A stretch of DNA of 64,000 bases from Burkholderiales bacterium (GTDB lineage Bacteria; Pseudomonadota; Gammaproteobacteria; Burkholderiales; Burkholderiaceae_C): contig JACPVA010000071.1 of assembly GCA_016191995.1 (NCBI GenBank), forward strand, positions 1 to 64,000, given 5' to 3'. The translations under genes and the position numbers were made by a program. This document shows, in pieces, positions 31,067-42,652 of this stretch (position 1 is the first letter of the stretch; each line of letters starts with the position of its first letter). The notes below the pieces were generated by a model. The model searched no databases. It had not been told where the DNA came from and saw only the letters and a list, made by a program, of their open reading frames with translations.

Positions 31067-32302
31067 ATGATGCGACCTGCCCCCGATCGACGCGGCGCGC
31101 TTCGCGCCACGCTCGCCGCCTTGCTCGCGCTGCTGCCGGCGGCGATGGCCAGCGCCGCACCGCGCGTCGACTGGCTGAGCCTGGCCCGCGGCGCGGTGCC
31201 GGTCGAGCTCGGCGGCGCCGCCCGGTCGCTGGGCCTGGGCATGAGCCAGGCCTTGGCGGCAATCGACGAGGCGCCGCAGGGTTTCGTCCTCACGCTGAAA
31301 CCCGGCCCGGCGGACACTTCGTTCGTGATCGTCGTCGAGCTGCCGGCGGCGACGACCTTCGAGTCGTTCGCGGTCCCGAACGTGCTGGAAACGCCGAGCC
31401 CGTCGCAGACCTTCGTCAAGGAGGTCACCATCGCAGGTTCGGCCACCGGCCGCGACGGGCCGTTCGACGAACTGGCGCGCGTGACCCTGGCCACGCACCC
31501 GAAGAAGGGCGAGACAACCGAATTCGCCGCCGCCGTGCGCAAGCCGGTGCGCTGGCTGCGCCTGACGCTTGCCGGTGGGATCCGGGTCGAGCGCGACAAG
31601 ACTTTCCTCGAATTCAGCGAGATCGCCGGCTACGGCACGCAGCAAGCCGTGCCGATGTCGAGCGCCTTCAGCGGCAAGTGGCAGGCGCGCGGCGTCAAGC
31701 TGGCGCTGCAGCAGGACGGGGTGCGCGTCAGCGGCTGCTACGACGACGACGGCGAGCTCCAGGGCACCGTCGACGGCCCGCTGCTGCTGGCCACCGGCAA
31801 GTCGCGCAAGAGCGGCGTGCCCAGCGCCTACGTCCTCTCGGTGGACAGCCGCGGCGCGATCTTCGGCGTGCGCTCGACCAACGGCGCGCCGTTCCAGCTC
31901 TACGGCGGCGACGCCGCGCCCGCGCTGAAGATGGCATGCGCGGGGCAGGCGGTGGCGCCGCTGGCCTGCGGCGCGGTCGTGCACGGCATCCAGTTCGACT
32001 TCGACTCGGCCGCCATCCGCCCGGCGTCCAAGCCCCACCTGGACGCGCTGTACGACGGCCTGCGCGACGCGCCGGCGACGTCGATCACGGTCGTCGGGCA
32101 TACCTCCAGCGAGGGTGCGGATGCCTACAACGACGAGCTCTCGCGGCGTCGCGCCGAGGCCGTCGTCGCCGCACTCGGCGAGCGCGGCATCGCCGCCGGT
32201 CGTCTCGCGGCGCAGGGCCGGGGCGAGCAGCAGCCGATCGCCGACAACGCGACCGAGGCCGGGCGGGCGCTGAACCGGCGGGTCGAGATCGCGTGCCGCT
32301 GA
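31067..32302 (+). CDS. OmpA-family protein with signal peptide
   Basis: C-terminal OmpA motif VHGIQFDFDSAAIRPASKPHLDALYDGLRD..ITVVGHTSSEGADAYNDELSRRRAEAVVAALGERGI. Confidence 0.88.
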   Translation: MMRPAPDRRGALRATLAALLALLPAAMASAAPRVDWLSLARGAVPVELGGAARSLGLGMSQALAAIDEAPQGFVLTLKPGPADTSFVIVVELPAATTFESFAVPNVLETPSPSQTFVKEVTIAGSATGRDGPFDELARVTLATHPKKGETTEFAAAVRKPVRWLRLTLAGGIRVERDKTFLEFSEIAGYGTQQAVPMSSAFSGKWQARGVKLALQQDGVRVSGCYDDDGELQGTVDGPLLLATGKSRKSGVPSAYVLSVDSRGAIFGVRSTNGAPFQLYGGDAAPALKMACAGQAVAPLACGAVVHGIQFDFDSAAIRPASKPHLDALYDGLRDAPATSITVVGHTSSEGADAYNDELSRRRAEAVVAALGERGIAAGRLAAQGRGEQQPIADNATEAGRALNRRVEIACR

Positions 32303-32425
32303 AGGGCCGGAGGGCCAGTTTGCGCGCGGACCGTTCAGGGTGACGGTCGGGGCGACTCGGCGCGCCGCGGCAGCATTGCTCGCGTTCGCGCCGGCCTCGC
32401 GCAGACTCCCCGCGCTCCCTGGCGT

Positions 32426-33325
32426 TCAGCCCGGATCCTGCGCGCCGACCGCAGCGACGAACGCCCCCACCTCGTCGATCACCGCATCCGGCTGATCCCG
32501 GTGCGGCGAGTGCGCGCAGTCGGGCAGCTCGACGAGCTGCGTCTGCGGCACGCGGCGCGCGATGCCGCGGATCTGCGCCATCGTCCCGTACTCGTCGTCG
32601 ACGCCCTGGATCGCCAGCACCGGGCAGCGGATGGTCGCGATCTCGTCCTCGATCGACCAGTCGCGAAACGGCGGGTGCAGCCAGATATCGTTCCAGCGCC
32701 AGAAGGCGCGGTCGGGGTCGTCGTGGTACTTCGCCAGCCGCTCGCGCAGGTCGGTCTCGAGGTAGGCGCGGCGCGCCGCGCTGATGCTGCGGATCGACAA
32801 GTCCTCGACCACGATATGCGGCGCCATCACGACCAGCCCGGCGACGCGGCGCGTGAAGCGCGCCGCATACAGCAGCGCGATCGAGCCGCCGTCGCTGTGG
32901 CCGAGCAGCCAGGGCGGCTGCATGTCGGGGTCGATGCCGAGCGCGTCCAGCAGCGCCGGCAGCACCTCGTGCGCCTGCCGGTGCATGAAGTCCAGCCCCC
33001 AGGCCTGCTCGGGCGTATAGAGCCTGGAGCCGCCGTAGCCGACGCGCGAGTAGACCAGCCCGCGCCAGCCCAGCGCATCGCACAACCGCGCGGGGAAGTC
33101 CTTCCACATCCGCACCGACCCCAGCCCCTCGTGCAGGAAGATCAGCAGCGGCGCGCCGAAGCGGTCGCGGTGGATCCACTGGTGCTCGATGCCGACGCGC
33201 TGCCCGGCCCAGTCGATATCGACATGCTCGATCGGGCCGGCACCGGCCGCGGCGCCGCCTGCCCCGCCAGCCCCGGCCCCCTCGGCTGCGCCGCCCTCGA
33301 CGCCGTCCGGCGGAAGCGCGCTCAT
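32426..33325 (-). CDS. Alpha/beta hydrolase
   Basis: LIFLHEGLGSVRMWKDFPARLC, WLLGHSDGGSIALLYAARF nucleophile elbow; adjacent to the box genes. Confidence 0.88.
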   Translation of the reverse strand: MSALPPDGVEGGAAEGAGAGGAGGAAAGAGPIEHVDIDWAGQRVGIEHQWIHRDRFGAPLLIFLHEGLGSVRMWKDFPARLCDALGWRGLVYSRVGYGGSRLYTPEQAWGLDFMHRQAHEVLPALLDALGIDPDMQPPWLLGHSDGGSIALLYAARFTRRVAGLVVMAPHIVVEDLSIRSISAARRAYLETDLRERLAKYHDDPDRAFWRWNDIWLHPPFRDWSIEDEIATIRCPVLAIQGVDDEYGTMAQIRGIARRVPQTQLVELPDCAHSPHRDQPDAVIDEVGAFVAAVGAQDPG

Positions 33326-33383
33326 TGGACGATGCTCCGCGCTGCGCGCAGCGGGATGTGTACTCGGCAGCGGCCCGGCGCGC

Positions 33384-34994
33384 TCATGATGGCTTCGCCT
33401 CGCGCTCGCGCAACCGGAAGCGCTGGATCTTGCCGGTCGCCGTCTTCGGCAGCTCGGCGACGAATTCGATGACGCGCGGGTACTTGTACGGGGCGAGCTT
33501 GTCCTTGACGAAGGCCTTGAGCTCGTCGTCGGTCGCCGCCGCGCCGTCCTTCAGCACGACGAAGGCCTTGGTCTTGGTCAGGCCGTCGGTGTCGGTGATG
33601 CCGATCACGGCCGCCTCCAGCACCGCCGGGTGCTGCACCAGCGTCGCCTCGACCTCGAACGGGCTGACGTAGATGCCGCTGACCTTGAGCATGTCGTCGC
33701 TGCGGCCGCTGTAGGTGTAGGTGCCGTCGGGGTTGCGCACGTACTTGTCGCCGCTCTTGGTCCAGCCGCCCTGGAAGGTCTCGCGCGTCTTGGTGCGGTT
33801 GCCCCAGTACATCATCGCCGCCGACGGGCCGTGGATGTAGAGATCCCCCGGCTCGCCGTCGGGCACCGGGCCGCCGCCCTCGCCGCGCAGCTCGATCTCG
33901 TAGCCCGGCACCGGCCAGCCGGTGGTGCCGTAGCGCACGTCGCCGGGGCGGTTGGACAGGAAGATGTGCAGCATCTCGGTCGAGCCGATGCCGTCGACGA
34001 TGTCGACCCCGAAATGCGCCTTGAAGCGCTGCCCGATCTCGGCCGGCAGCGCCTCGCCGGCCGACGAGGCCATTCGCAGCGCGACCTCGCTGCGCGCCGG
34101 CAGCCCCGGGTGCGCCAGCATGCCGGCGTAGCCGGTCGGCGCGCCGAAGAAGATGGTGGGCCTGACCCCTTCGACGCCGCCGCGCCAGCGCCTGAAGATC
34201 GCCTCCGGCGTCGGCCGCTCGCCCATCAGCAGCGTCGTCGCGCCGACCGTCAGCGGGAAGGTCAGCGCATTGCCCAGCCCGTAGGCGAAGAAGAGTTTGG
34301 CGGCCGAGAAGCAGATATCGTCGGCGCGCAGGCCCAGCAGCCTGCGGCCGTACAGCTCGGAGCTCCAGTACGGGTTGGCCTGCGAGTGCACGGTGCCCTT
34401 GGGGCGGCCGGTCGACCCCGACGAATAGAGCCAGAACCCCGGGTCGTCGCCGGCGGTCGGCGCCGGCCTGGCCAGCGGCTTGGCGTCGCGCAGGAAGTCG
34501 TCGAAGTCGAGCTCGCGCGTCGTCAGCGGCGAACCCGGCTCGGGCAACGCGCGCAGCGGCGCTGCCGGCTGCGAGACGACGACCAGCTCGACCTCGTGGT
34601 CGGCCTTGACCATCGCATTGTTGACCACCGGCAGCAGCGCCCCGGAGGCGATCACCGCCTGCGCACGCGAGTGCTCCAGCATGTAGGCGATATCGTCCGC
34701 CGTCAGCAGCGTGTTGACCGCCACCGGCACCACGCCGGCGTACATCGCGCCGAGGAAGGCGACCGGCCAGTCGTTGCAGTCGACCATCATCAGCAGCACG
34801 CGCTCCTCGCGCCGCAGGCCCGCGCCGCGCAGCGCCGCGGCCGTGCGGCGCACGCGCTCGTCGAGCTCGCCATAGGTCAGCCTGCCGCGGTCGTCGACGA
34901 AGGCCACGCGCTCGGGGTGGCCGGCGTTCAGCGCCAGCAGGTGGGCGGCGAAGTTGAAGCGCTCGGGCGGCGGCGCGACGTCGGGGGTGCTCAT
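33384..34994 (-). CDS. bclA: Benzoate-CoA ligase
   Basis: 536-aa AMP-binding enzyme: FWLYSSGSTGRPKGTVHSQANPYWSSELYGRRLLGL, DGIGSTEMLHIFLSNRPGDVRYGTTGWPVPGYEIEL; adjacent to boxR/boxC/boxB/boxA. Confidence 0.92.
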   Translation of the reverse strand: MSTPDVAPPPERFNFAAHLLALNAGHPERVAFVDDRGRLTYGELDERVRRTAAALRGAGLRREERVLLMMVDCNDWPVAFLGAMYAGVVPVAVNTLLTADDIAYMLEHSRAQAVIASGALLPVVNNAMVKADHEVELVVVSQPAAPLRALPEPGSPLTTRELDFDDFLRDAKPLARPAPTAGDDPGFWLYSSGSTGRPKGTVHSQANPYWSSELYGRRLLGLRADDICFSAAKLFFAYGLGNALTFPLTVGATTLLMGERPTPEAIFRRWRGGVEGVRPTIFFGAPTGYAGMLAHPGLPARSEVALRMASSAGEALPAEIGQRFKAHFGVDIVDGIGSTEMLHIFLSNRPGDVRYGTTGWPVPGYEIELRGEGGGPVPDGEPGDLYIHGPSAAMMYWGNRTKTRETFQGGWTKSGDKYVRNPDGTYTYSGRSDDMLKVSGIYVSPFEVEATLVQHPAVLEAAVIGITDTDGLTKTKAFVVLKDGAAATDDELKAFVKDKLAPYKYPRVIEFVAELPKTATGKIQRFRLREREAKPS

Positions 34995-35028
34995 GGTCGT
35001 CTCCTTCCAGCTTGTGTCGTCGGTCGCG

Positions 35029-35499
35029 TCAGGCCGCGCGCGTGAAGTCGATCCGCCCCTCGGGCAGCAGGTACAGCACCAGCGCGCGACCGCCGCTGAC
35101 GGTCGGGCGGTGCGCGCTGGCGGGCGGCATCACGAGCCAGCCGGCAGGTGCGCCGTCGAAGCGGGCACCGTCGTCGATCGGCATGATGAGGTCGATCTCG
35201 CCCAGCGGGTGCACGTGGTGCGGGCCGGCGATATCGGCCATGTCGACGACGTCGACCGAGAAGCCGCCGAGCTCGGGCCCGGGCTTGAAGATGCGGCCGT
35301 AACGTATGCCGCCGCCCTCGCGCTGGCACAGCCAGCCCTCGGCGACACCGGCCTCGCAGGTGGTCTTCAGCGCCTGCCAGGCTTCGGTCGCGGGGCCGAA
35401 TTCGGCGTTGAGGAAGGCGCCGAGCGCGGCGTCCAGCGGCCGGCCGGCGATGCGGTCGGTGACGGCTGCGATGCGGGCATGCAAATCGGCTGGGGTCAT
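35029..35499 (-). CDS. DUF4863 family protein of the benzoyl-CoA pathway locus
   Basis: MTPADLHARIAAVTDRIAGRPLDAALGAFLNAEFG...GRIFKPGPELGGFSVDVVDMADIAGPHHVHPLGEIDLIMP. Confidence 0.82.
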   Translation of the reverse strand: MTPADLHARIAAVTDRIAGRPLDAALGAFLNAEFGPATEAWQALKTTCEAGVAEGWLCQREGGGIRYGRIFKPGPELGGFSVDVVDMADIAGPHHVHPLGEIDLIMPIDDGARFDGAPAGWLVMPPASAHRPTVSGGRALVLYLLPEGRIDFTRAA

Positions 35500-35658
35500 G
35501 ACGCGAAAGTCTCCAGGAGTCTGCGAGGCGTCGAGGATAGGCGCGGCCGCGGCCGTGCCTGCGCGGCCTGGCTGCAGCGCGACCGGCTCGTGCCCCCTTG
35601 TGCCCGGCCTCGACATGAACTATGGTGCATGCCGTGACGGTATCGACCCCTGCGAATC

Positions 35659-36600
35659 ATGTCAAGCACCGACGAGTCACCTTCCCCTGACGAGACGACC
35701 GCACCCACCGCCCGCCACCCGCTGCTGGTCGCGCTCGGTGAACGCGTGCGTGCAATCCGCGCACGCCGCGGCATGACACGGCGCGCGCTGGCGCATGCCG
35801 CCGAGGTCTCCGAGCGCCACCTCGCCAACCTGGAACTGGGCACCGGCAACGCGTCGATCCTGGTCCTGCACCAGGTCGCCGGCGCGCTGCAGGCCCCGCT
35901 GGCCGAGCTGCTCGGCGACGTCACGACCTCCAACCCCGAGTGGCTGCTGCTGCGCGAGCTGCTCGAGCAGCGCGACGAGGCGACGCTGCGGCGCGTGCGC
36001 GTCGCCGTCGGTGCGATGATCGGCACCGGCGGCGCGAGCGCGGTGCGCAGCCCCCGCGTCGCGCTGATCGGGCTGCGCGGCGCCGGCAAGACGACGCTCG
36101 GGCGCATGCTGGCCGAGGATCTGGGGTTCCCGTTCGTCGAGCTCAGCCGCGAGATCGAGCAGTTCGCCGGCTGCAGCATCGCCGAGATCCAGGGCCTGTA
36201 CGGGGTTGCCGCCTACCGCCGCTACGAGCGGCGCGCGGTCGAGGAGGCGATCCAGATCCACCCCGAGGCCGTCATCGCGACGCCCGGCGGCGTGGTGTCG
36301 GACGCCGCCACCTTCAACCTGCTGCTGACGCATTGCACCACCGTGTGGCTGCAGGCGCGCCCCGAGGACCACATGGCGCGCGTCCGTGCGCAGGGCGACC
36401 TGCGCCCGATGGCTGCCAGCGCCGAGGCGATGGACGACCTGCGCGGCATCCTCGCCACCCGTGCGGCTTTCTACGGCAAGGCAGAGTTCAGGCTCGATAC
36501 CAGCGCGCAGCCGCTGCCGCAGACCTTCGACGCGCTGCGGCTGCTGGTGCGCCGCGCGCTGGACCTGCCGCTGCCGGCGCCGGAATATGCCACTGTTTGA
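35659..36600 (+). CDS. boxR: BoxR/BzdR-type regulator (HTH plus shikimate-kinase-like domain)
   Basis: HTH (LGERVRAIRARRGMTRRALAHAAEVSERHLANLELGTGN) fused to a kinase-like fold (RVALIGLRGAGKTTLGRMLAEDLGFPFVELSREIE). Confidence 0.93.
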   Translation: MSSTDESPSPDETTAPTARHPLLVALGERVRAIRARRGMTRRALAHAAEVSERHLANLELGTGNASILVLHQVAGALQAPLAELLGDVTTSNPEWLLLRELLEQRDEATLRRVRVAVGAMIGTGGASAVRSPRVALIGLRGAGKTTLGRMLAEDLGFPFVELSREIEQFAGCSIAEIQGLYGVAAYRRYERRAVEEAIQIHPEAVIATPGGVVSDAATFNLLLTHCTTVWLQARPEDHMARVRAQGDLRPMAASAEAMDDLRGILATRAAFYGKAEFRLDTSAQPLPQTFDALRLLVRRALDLPLPAPEYATV

Positions 36601-36614
36601 CTCGGGATTGACGA

Positions 36615-36652
36615 TGCAATATCGTGCACGGCATCAAATGCATTAAAGTGCA
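36615..36652. promoter_or_regulatory. Candidate BoxR/BzdR operators upstream of boxC
   Basis: TGCA-N6-TGCA at 36615-36628 and again at 36639-36652, just upstream of boxC. Confidence 0.65.
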
Positions 36653-36679
36653 TTTCAACGACCCAACCGGAGACCGCCG

Positions 36680-38347
36680 ATGACCGCCACCCCGTCCGCC
36701 GACCGCGTCGACTACCAGACCGACCCCAGCCGCTACCACCACTGGAAGCTGAGCTTCGAGGGCCCGGTGGCGACGCTGGCCGCCGACTTCGACGAGAACG
36801 GCGGCCTGCGCCCGGGCTACAAGCTCAAGCTCAACAGCTACGACCTCGGGGTCGACATCGAGCTGCACGACGCCGTCAACCGGATCCGCTTCGAGCACCC
36901 CGAGGTGCGCACGGTGGTCGTCACCAGCGCCAAGGACAAGGTCTTCTGCTCGGGCGCGAATATCTTCATGCTCGGCGTCAGCAGCCACGCGTGGAAGGTC
37001 AACTTCTGCAAGTTCACCAACGAGACGCGCAACGGGCTGGAGGATTCCAGCGCGCACTCGGGGCTGAAGTTTCTCGCCGCGGTCAACGGCGCCTGCGCCG
37101 GCGGCGGCTACGAGCTGGCGCTGGCCTGCGACGAGATCGTCCTCGTCGACGACCGCAGCAGCGCCGTCAGCCTGCCCGAGGTGCCGCTGCTGGGCGTGCT
37201 GCCCGGCACTGGCGGGCTGACGCGCGTGACCGACAAGCGCAAGGTCCGGCACGACCTGGCCGACATCTTCTGCACCACGACCGAGGGCGTGCGCGGGCAG
37301 AAGGCCAGGGACTGGCGGCTGGTCGACGAGATTGCCAAGCCGGCGCAGTTCGCCGCCAAGGTGCAGGAGCGCGCTCAGCAGCTCGCCGCCGCCAGCGACC
37401 GCCCGGCCGGCGCGCGCGGCGTCGCGCTGCCGGCGCTGGCCAAGGCGATCGAGGCCGACGCGCTGCGCTACAGCCACGTCACGGTGACGATCGACCGCGC
37501 CCGGCGCGTCGCGACCTGGACTGTCCGCGCGCCGCAGGGCGCGTTGGCCGGCGATATCGCCGCCATCGAGGCCGCCGGCAGCGCCTGGCAGCCGCTGGTG
37601 ATCGCGCGCGAGCTCGACGATGCGATCCTCGAGATGCGCACCAACGAGCCCGAGATCGGCACCTGGCTGATCCGCACCGAGGGCGACGCCGCCGCCGTGC
37701 AGGCGATGGACGCCGCGCTGCAGGCGCACGCCGCTCACTGGTTCGTGCGCGAGGTCACCGGCCTGTGGCGGCGCACGCTGAGCCGGCTCGACGTGTCGAG
37801 CCGCAGCCTGTTCGCGCTGATCGACGCGGGCTCGTGCTTCGCCGGCACCTACCTGGAACTGGCGCTGGCCTGCGACCGCAGCTACATGCTGGCGCTGCCC
37901 GACGAGCCGGCGCGCGCGCCGGCGATCACGGTCGGCGCGATCAACTTCGGCCCCTACACGATGGCGACCGGGCAGACCCGGCTGGCGCGTCGCTTCTACC
38001 ACGAGGCGGCGCCGCTGGCGGCGGTCAAGGCCAAGGCCGGCGCGGCGCTCGACGGCGAGGCCGCGCTCGCGCTCGGCCTGGTCACGAGTGCCCCGGACGA
38101 TATCGACTGGGCCGACGAGACCCGCATCGCGATCGAGGAGCGCGCGTCGATGAGCCCCGACGCGCTGACCGGCATGGAGGCCAACCTGCGCTTCAACGGC
38201 CCGGAAACGATGACGACGCGCGTCTTCGGCCGCCTGACCGCGTGGCAGAACTGGATCTTCCAGCGCCCGAATGCGGTCGGCGACAAGGGCGCGCTGAAGG
38301 TCTACGGCAGCGGCCAGAAGGCCGGTTTCGACTGGCGCCGCGTGTAG
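36680..38347 (+). CDS. boxC: Benzoyl-CoA-dihydrodiol lyase
   Basis: 555 aa; two crotonase-like segments; VDYQTDPSRYHHWKLSFEGPVATLAADFDENGGLRPGYKLKLNSYDLGVDIEL. Confidence 0.95.
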   Translation: MTATPSADRVDYQTDPSRYHHWKLSFEGPVATLAADFDENGGLRPGYKLKLNSYDLGVDIELHDAVNRIRFEHPEVRTVVVTSAKDKVFCSGANIFMLGVSSHAWKVNFCKFTNETRNGLEDSSAHSGLKFLAAVNGACAGGGYELALACDEIVLVDDRSSAVSLPEVPLLGVLPGTGGLTRVTDKRKVRHDLADIFCTTTEGVRGQKARDWRLVDEIAKPAQFAAKVQERAQQLAAASDRPAGARGVALPALAKAIEADALRYSHVTVTIDRARRVATWTVRAPQGALAGDIAAIEAAGSAWQPLVIARELDDAILEMRTNEPEIGTWLIRTEGDAAAVQAMDAALQAHAAHWFVREVTGLWRRTLSRLDVSSRSLFALIDAGSCFAGTYLELALACDRSYMLALPDEPARAPAITVGAINFGPYTMATGQTRLARRFYHEAAPLAAVKAKAGAALDGEAALALGLVTSAPDDIDWADETRIAIEERASMSPDALTGMEANLRFNGPETMTTRVFGRLTAWQNWIFQRPNAVGDKGALKVYGSGQKAGFDWRRV

Positions 38348-38430
38348 GCCACCCCCCCTCTCGTTGTGCGGCGCGGACCGGGTGGCGCGCCGCAACCGAA
38401 ACCTCTCCACCGCGAATCACGGAGACCACG

Positions 38431-39858
<1,428 letters not shown>

Positions 39859-40082
39859 CGATATGGCTGCGCCCTTCGGCGCCGCCCTATCTCGGCGGGT
39901 TGGAGCGGACCGGCGCGGGCGCCTGCCGCTCAACCCGCCGCACAACTCGCCGCACAACTCGCCGCGAATGTCCGCCGCGGCGGCCCGGATGAACTGCCCG
40001 CTACGCGACGTCATCCGGACCGGAAGACTTGTGGCAAGCTGAGTTGTCTGCGGGGCACCGGCCCCATTGCCCGGAGAACGAG

Positions 40083-40307
40083 ATGTCCATCCCCCTGGAA
40101 GCTCTGGCGTCCGAGGTGCTGCGCCTGCCGACCGAGCAGCGTCGTCGCCTGCTCGACCGCGTGGTGGCCAGCCTCGACGCCGACGCCGCCCAGGACGCGG
40201 CGTGGGACGCGGTCGCGGCCGAACGCGAAGCGCTGGCCCAGAAGGATCCAGCGTCGATGGTTCCACTCGCCGAGGCCCTGGACCGGATCCGCGCCGAGCT
40301 GAAGTGA
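40083..40307 (+). CDS. Addiction-module antitoxin (putative addiction module component family)
   Basis: [50 protein letters not shown]. Confidence 0.82.
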   Translation: MSIPLEALASEVLRLPTEQRRRLLDRVVASLDADAAQDAAWDAVAAEREALAQKDPASMVPLAEALDRIRAELK

Positions 40308-40597
40308 AGCCGTCAATCCATCGCCTGGCCGAGCAGGACCTGCGCGACGCCGCCGGGTTCTATCGGCGCGAGGCGGGTGCGGGCGTGGCACTGCGATTCC
40401 TTGCCGAGTTCGAGCGCATCGTCGACTTGCTCGTGTCCGAGCCCGGGATCGGCACACCCACTGCAGACGGGCGCCAGGCCTTCCCGCTGGCCGGCTTTCC
40501 GTACTCCGTCATCTACCGCCAGCTGGGCGACGAGATCCGCGTCCTCGTCGTTCGCCACCAGCGCCGCGACCCGGGCTTCGGCGACTCGCGCAGCTGA
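40304..40597 (+). CDS. RelE/ParE-superfamily toxin
   Basis: [89 protein letters not shown]; 4-nt overlap with the antitoxin. Confidence 0.9.
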   Translation: MKPSIHRLAEQDLRDAAGFYRREAGAGVALRFLAEFERIVDLLVSEPGIGTPTADGRQAFPLAGFPYSVIYRQLGDEIRVLVVRHQRRDPGFGDSRS

Positions 40598-40671
40598 CAC
40601 GCCCGCCTGCACGCATCGACACGGGATCGCCCGCGCCCGCCGCAGCACCACAAAGAAGCACAGGACCCGCC

Positions 40672-41958
40672 ATGAACGCCCCCACCGAAGCCGCCCTGCT
40701 CAAGCAGCACCTGATCGATCCCGAGATCTGCATCCGCTGCAACACCTGCGAGGCCACCTGCCCGATCGGCGCGATCTCGCACGACGACCGCAACTACGTC
40801 GTCGACGCGGCCAAGTGCAAGTTCTGCCTGGACTGCATCTCGCCCTGCCCGACCGGCGCGATCGACAACTGGCGCATGGTGCCGCGCGCCAAGGCCTACA
40901 GCGTCGCCGAGCAGTTCTCGTGGGACGAGCTGCCGCAGGAGCTGACGCCCGATCAGCTCGCGGCCGCCGGCGTCGCCGCAGAGGCGGTCGCCGACGCCGA
41001 GGCGCAGGCCGCCGCCGCGCCGGCGCCGTCACCGACCGGCGAGGAGGCCTTCGTCGCCTCGCGCTACGGCTCGACGACGCCGCCCTGGTCCGCCGCCCAC
41101 CCCTACACCAACCTGTACGGGCCGAAGTCGGCGGCCAAGTCCGTCACCGCGACCGTCGTCGGCAACGTGCGCGTGACCGAGGTCGGCAAGGACTACGACA
41201 CGCATCACGTGATGCTCGACTTCGGCGCCATGCCGTTCCCGGTGCTGGAGGGCCAGAGCATCGGCATCGTCCCGCCCGGCGTCGACGCCCACGGCAAGCC
41301 GCACCACGCGCGCCAGTACAGCATCGCCAGCCCGCGCAACGGCGAGCGCCCGGGCTACAACAACCTGTCGCTGACGGTCAAGCGCGTGCTCGAGGACCAC
41401 CAGGGCCGCCCGGTGCGCGGGGTGGCGAGCAACTACGTCTGCGACCTGAAGCTGGGCGACAAGGTCGAGGTCATCGGCCCCTTCGGCGCCAGCTTCCTGA
41501 TGCCCAACCACCCGAAGAGCGCCATCGTGATGATCTGCACCGGCACCGGCAGCGCGCCGATGCGCGCGATGACCGAGTGGCGGCGCCGGCTGCGCAAGTC
41601 GGGCAAGTTCGACGGCGGCAAGCTGCTGCTGTTCTTCGGCGCCCGCACGCGCGCCGAACTGCCCTACTTCGGCCCACTGCAGAACCTGCCGAAGGACTTC
41701 ATCGACATCCGCTTCGCGTTCTCGCGCGAGGCCGGGCAGCCCAAGACCTACGTGCAGGACGCGATGCGAGCCGCCGCGGCCGACCTGGCGCCGCTGCTGG
41801 CGGACCCGAACGCGTACTTCCACGTCTGCGGGCTGAAGGCGATGGAAGACGGCGTGGTGCTGGCGCTGCGCGATATCGCGCGCGACGCGGGGATGGATTG
41901 GGACGCGGTGGGGGCGGGGATGAAGAGCCAGGGGCGTTTGCAGCTGGAGACCTACTGA
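40672..41958 (+). CDS. boxA: Benzoyl-CoA 2,3-epoxidase reductase subunit
   Basis: Two 4Fe-4S motifs ([32 protein letters not shown]) fused to an FNR-like flavin/NAD reductase. Confidence 0.95.
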   Translation: MNAPTEAALLKQHLIDPEICIRCNTCEATCPIGAISHDDRNYVVDAAKCKFCLDCISPCPTGAIDNWRMVPRAKAYSVAEQFSWDELPQELTPDQLAAAGVAAEAVADAEAQAAAAPAPSPTGEEAFVASRYGSTTPPWSAAHPYTNLYGPKSAAKSVTATVVGNVRVTEVGKDYDTHHVMLDFGAMPFPVLEGQSIGIVPPGVDAHGKPHHARQYSIASPRNGERPGYNNLSLTVKRVLEDHQGRPVRGVASNYVCDLKLGDKVEVIGPFGASFLMPNHPKSAIVMICTGTGSAPMRAMTEWRRRLRKSGKFDGGKLLLFFGARTRAELPYFGPLQNLPKDFIDIRFAFSREAGQPKTYVQDAMRAAAADLAPLLADPNAYFHVCGLKAMEDGVVLALRDIARDAGMDWDAVGAGMKSQGRLQLETY

Positions 41959-42027
41959 CCCGCCGCAGCGACCGGGCTGATGCAGCGCAGGCGCCGATGC
42001 CGCAGGGCACGGCGATGCCGCTTCACG

Positions 42028-42375
42028 TCATGCGGCCTGGAGAAGGAACTCGACCTTTACCGCCTCGTACGGGAACTCGATGCCTCCGGTGTCGGTGCGG
42101 TCCAGAACGCCGGCGTCCAGAAGTGCTGTCACGTCACCATGCACGGTCTTCACGTCCCTTCCGACCCGGCGCGCCGCCTCACGAATGGAGACCGGGCCAG
42201 CGCCGCACAGCACCTTCAGAAGTTCCCAACGTCGCGCGGTCAGGACCTTCCACAGCAGTTCAGGCGTCTCGAAGCTGATGCGCGCCGTCTTCTGTGCCCT
42301 CTTGCCTTGCCATGCCCGCACGAAGTCTTCGCCCGCGTCCTTTCGCGTGGCGACATCAAGAATCACTGTTTTCAC
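42028..42375 (-). CDS. HVO_A0114-type winged-helix putative antitoxin/regulator
   Basis: ISFETPELLWKVLTARRWELLKVLCGAGPVSIREAARRVGRDVKTVHGDVTALLDAGVLDRTDTGGIEFPYEAVKVEFLL; GTG start. Confidence 0.82.
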   Translation of the reverse strand: MKTVILDVATRKDAGEDFVRAWQGKRAQKTARISFETPELLWKVLTARRWELLKVLCGAGPVSIREAARRVGRDVKTVHGDVTALLDAGVLDRTDTGGIEFPYEAVKVEFLLQAA

Positions 42376-42652
42376 GAATCCACCTCGCGATGTCAGTTTC
42401 GAAATCCACGATGAGCTTCGTCGGGCTCGAGACCTTGTACGCCCCCTGCCTGCCACCGTAGTGCCTGTGGTCACCCTTGCCGAGCTCGTTGTCGTACCGG
42501 ACGACGCACTCGCGACCTACGACGTAGGCGAGGCGGTACTTCAAGGTGTGCGTCGACGGCGGAAGCGGCTTGGGCAGCAGCCAGACCACGTACTCCGCAA
42601 AACCACCCGTTGCATCCGCCACCCTTCGCCTGAGCAGCAGCGTTGCCTTCAT
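42356..42652 (-). CDS. TumE-family (DUF6516-like) toxin
   Basis: MKATLLLRRRVADATGGFAEYVVWLLPKPLPPSTHTLKYRLAYVVGRECVVRYDNELGKGDHRHYGGRQGAYKVSSPTKLIVDFETDIARW. Confidence 0.8.
   Translation of the reverse strand: MKATLLLRRRVADATGGFAEYVVWLLPKPLPPSTHTLKYRLAYVVGRECVVRYDNELGKGDHRHYGGRQGAYKVSSPTKLIVDFETDIARWIRENSDS

Noticed and set aside
39930-39972. Short tandem repeat cgccgcacaactcgccgcacaactcgccgc
   Set aside because: Only two to three short units; no CRISPR-like spacers or repeat length.
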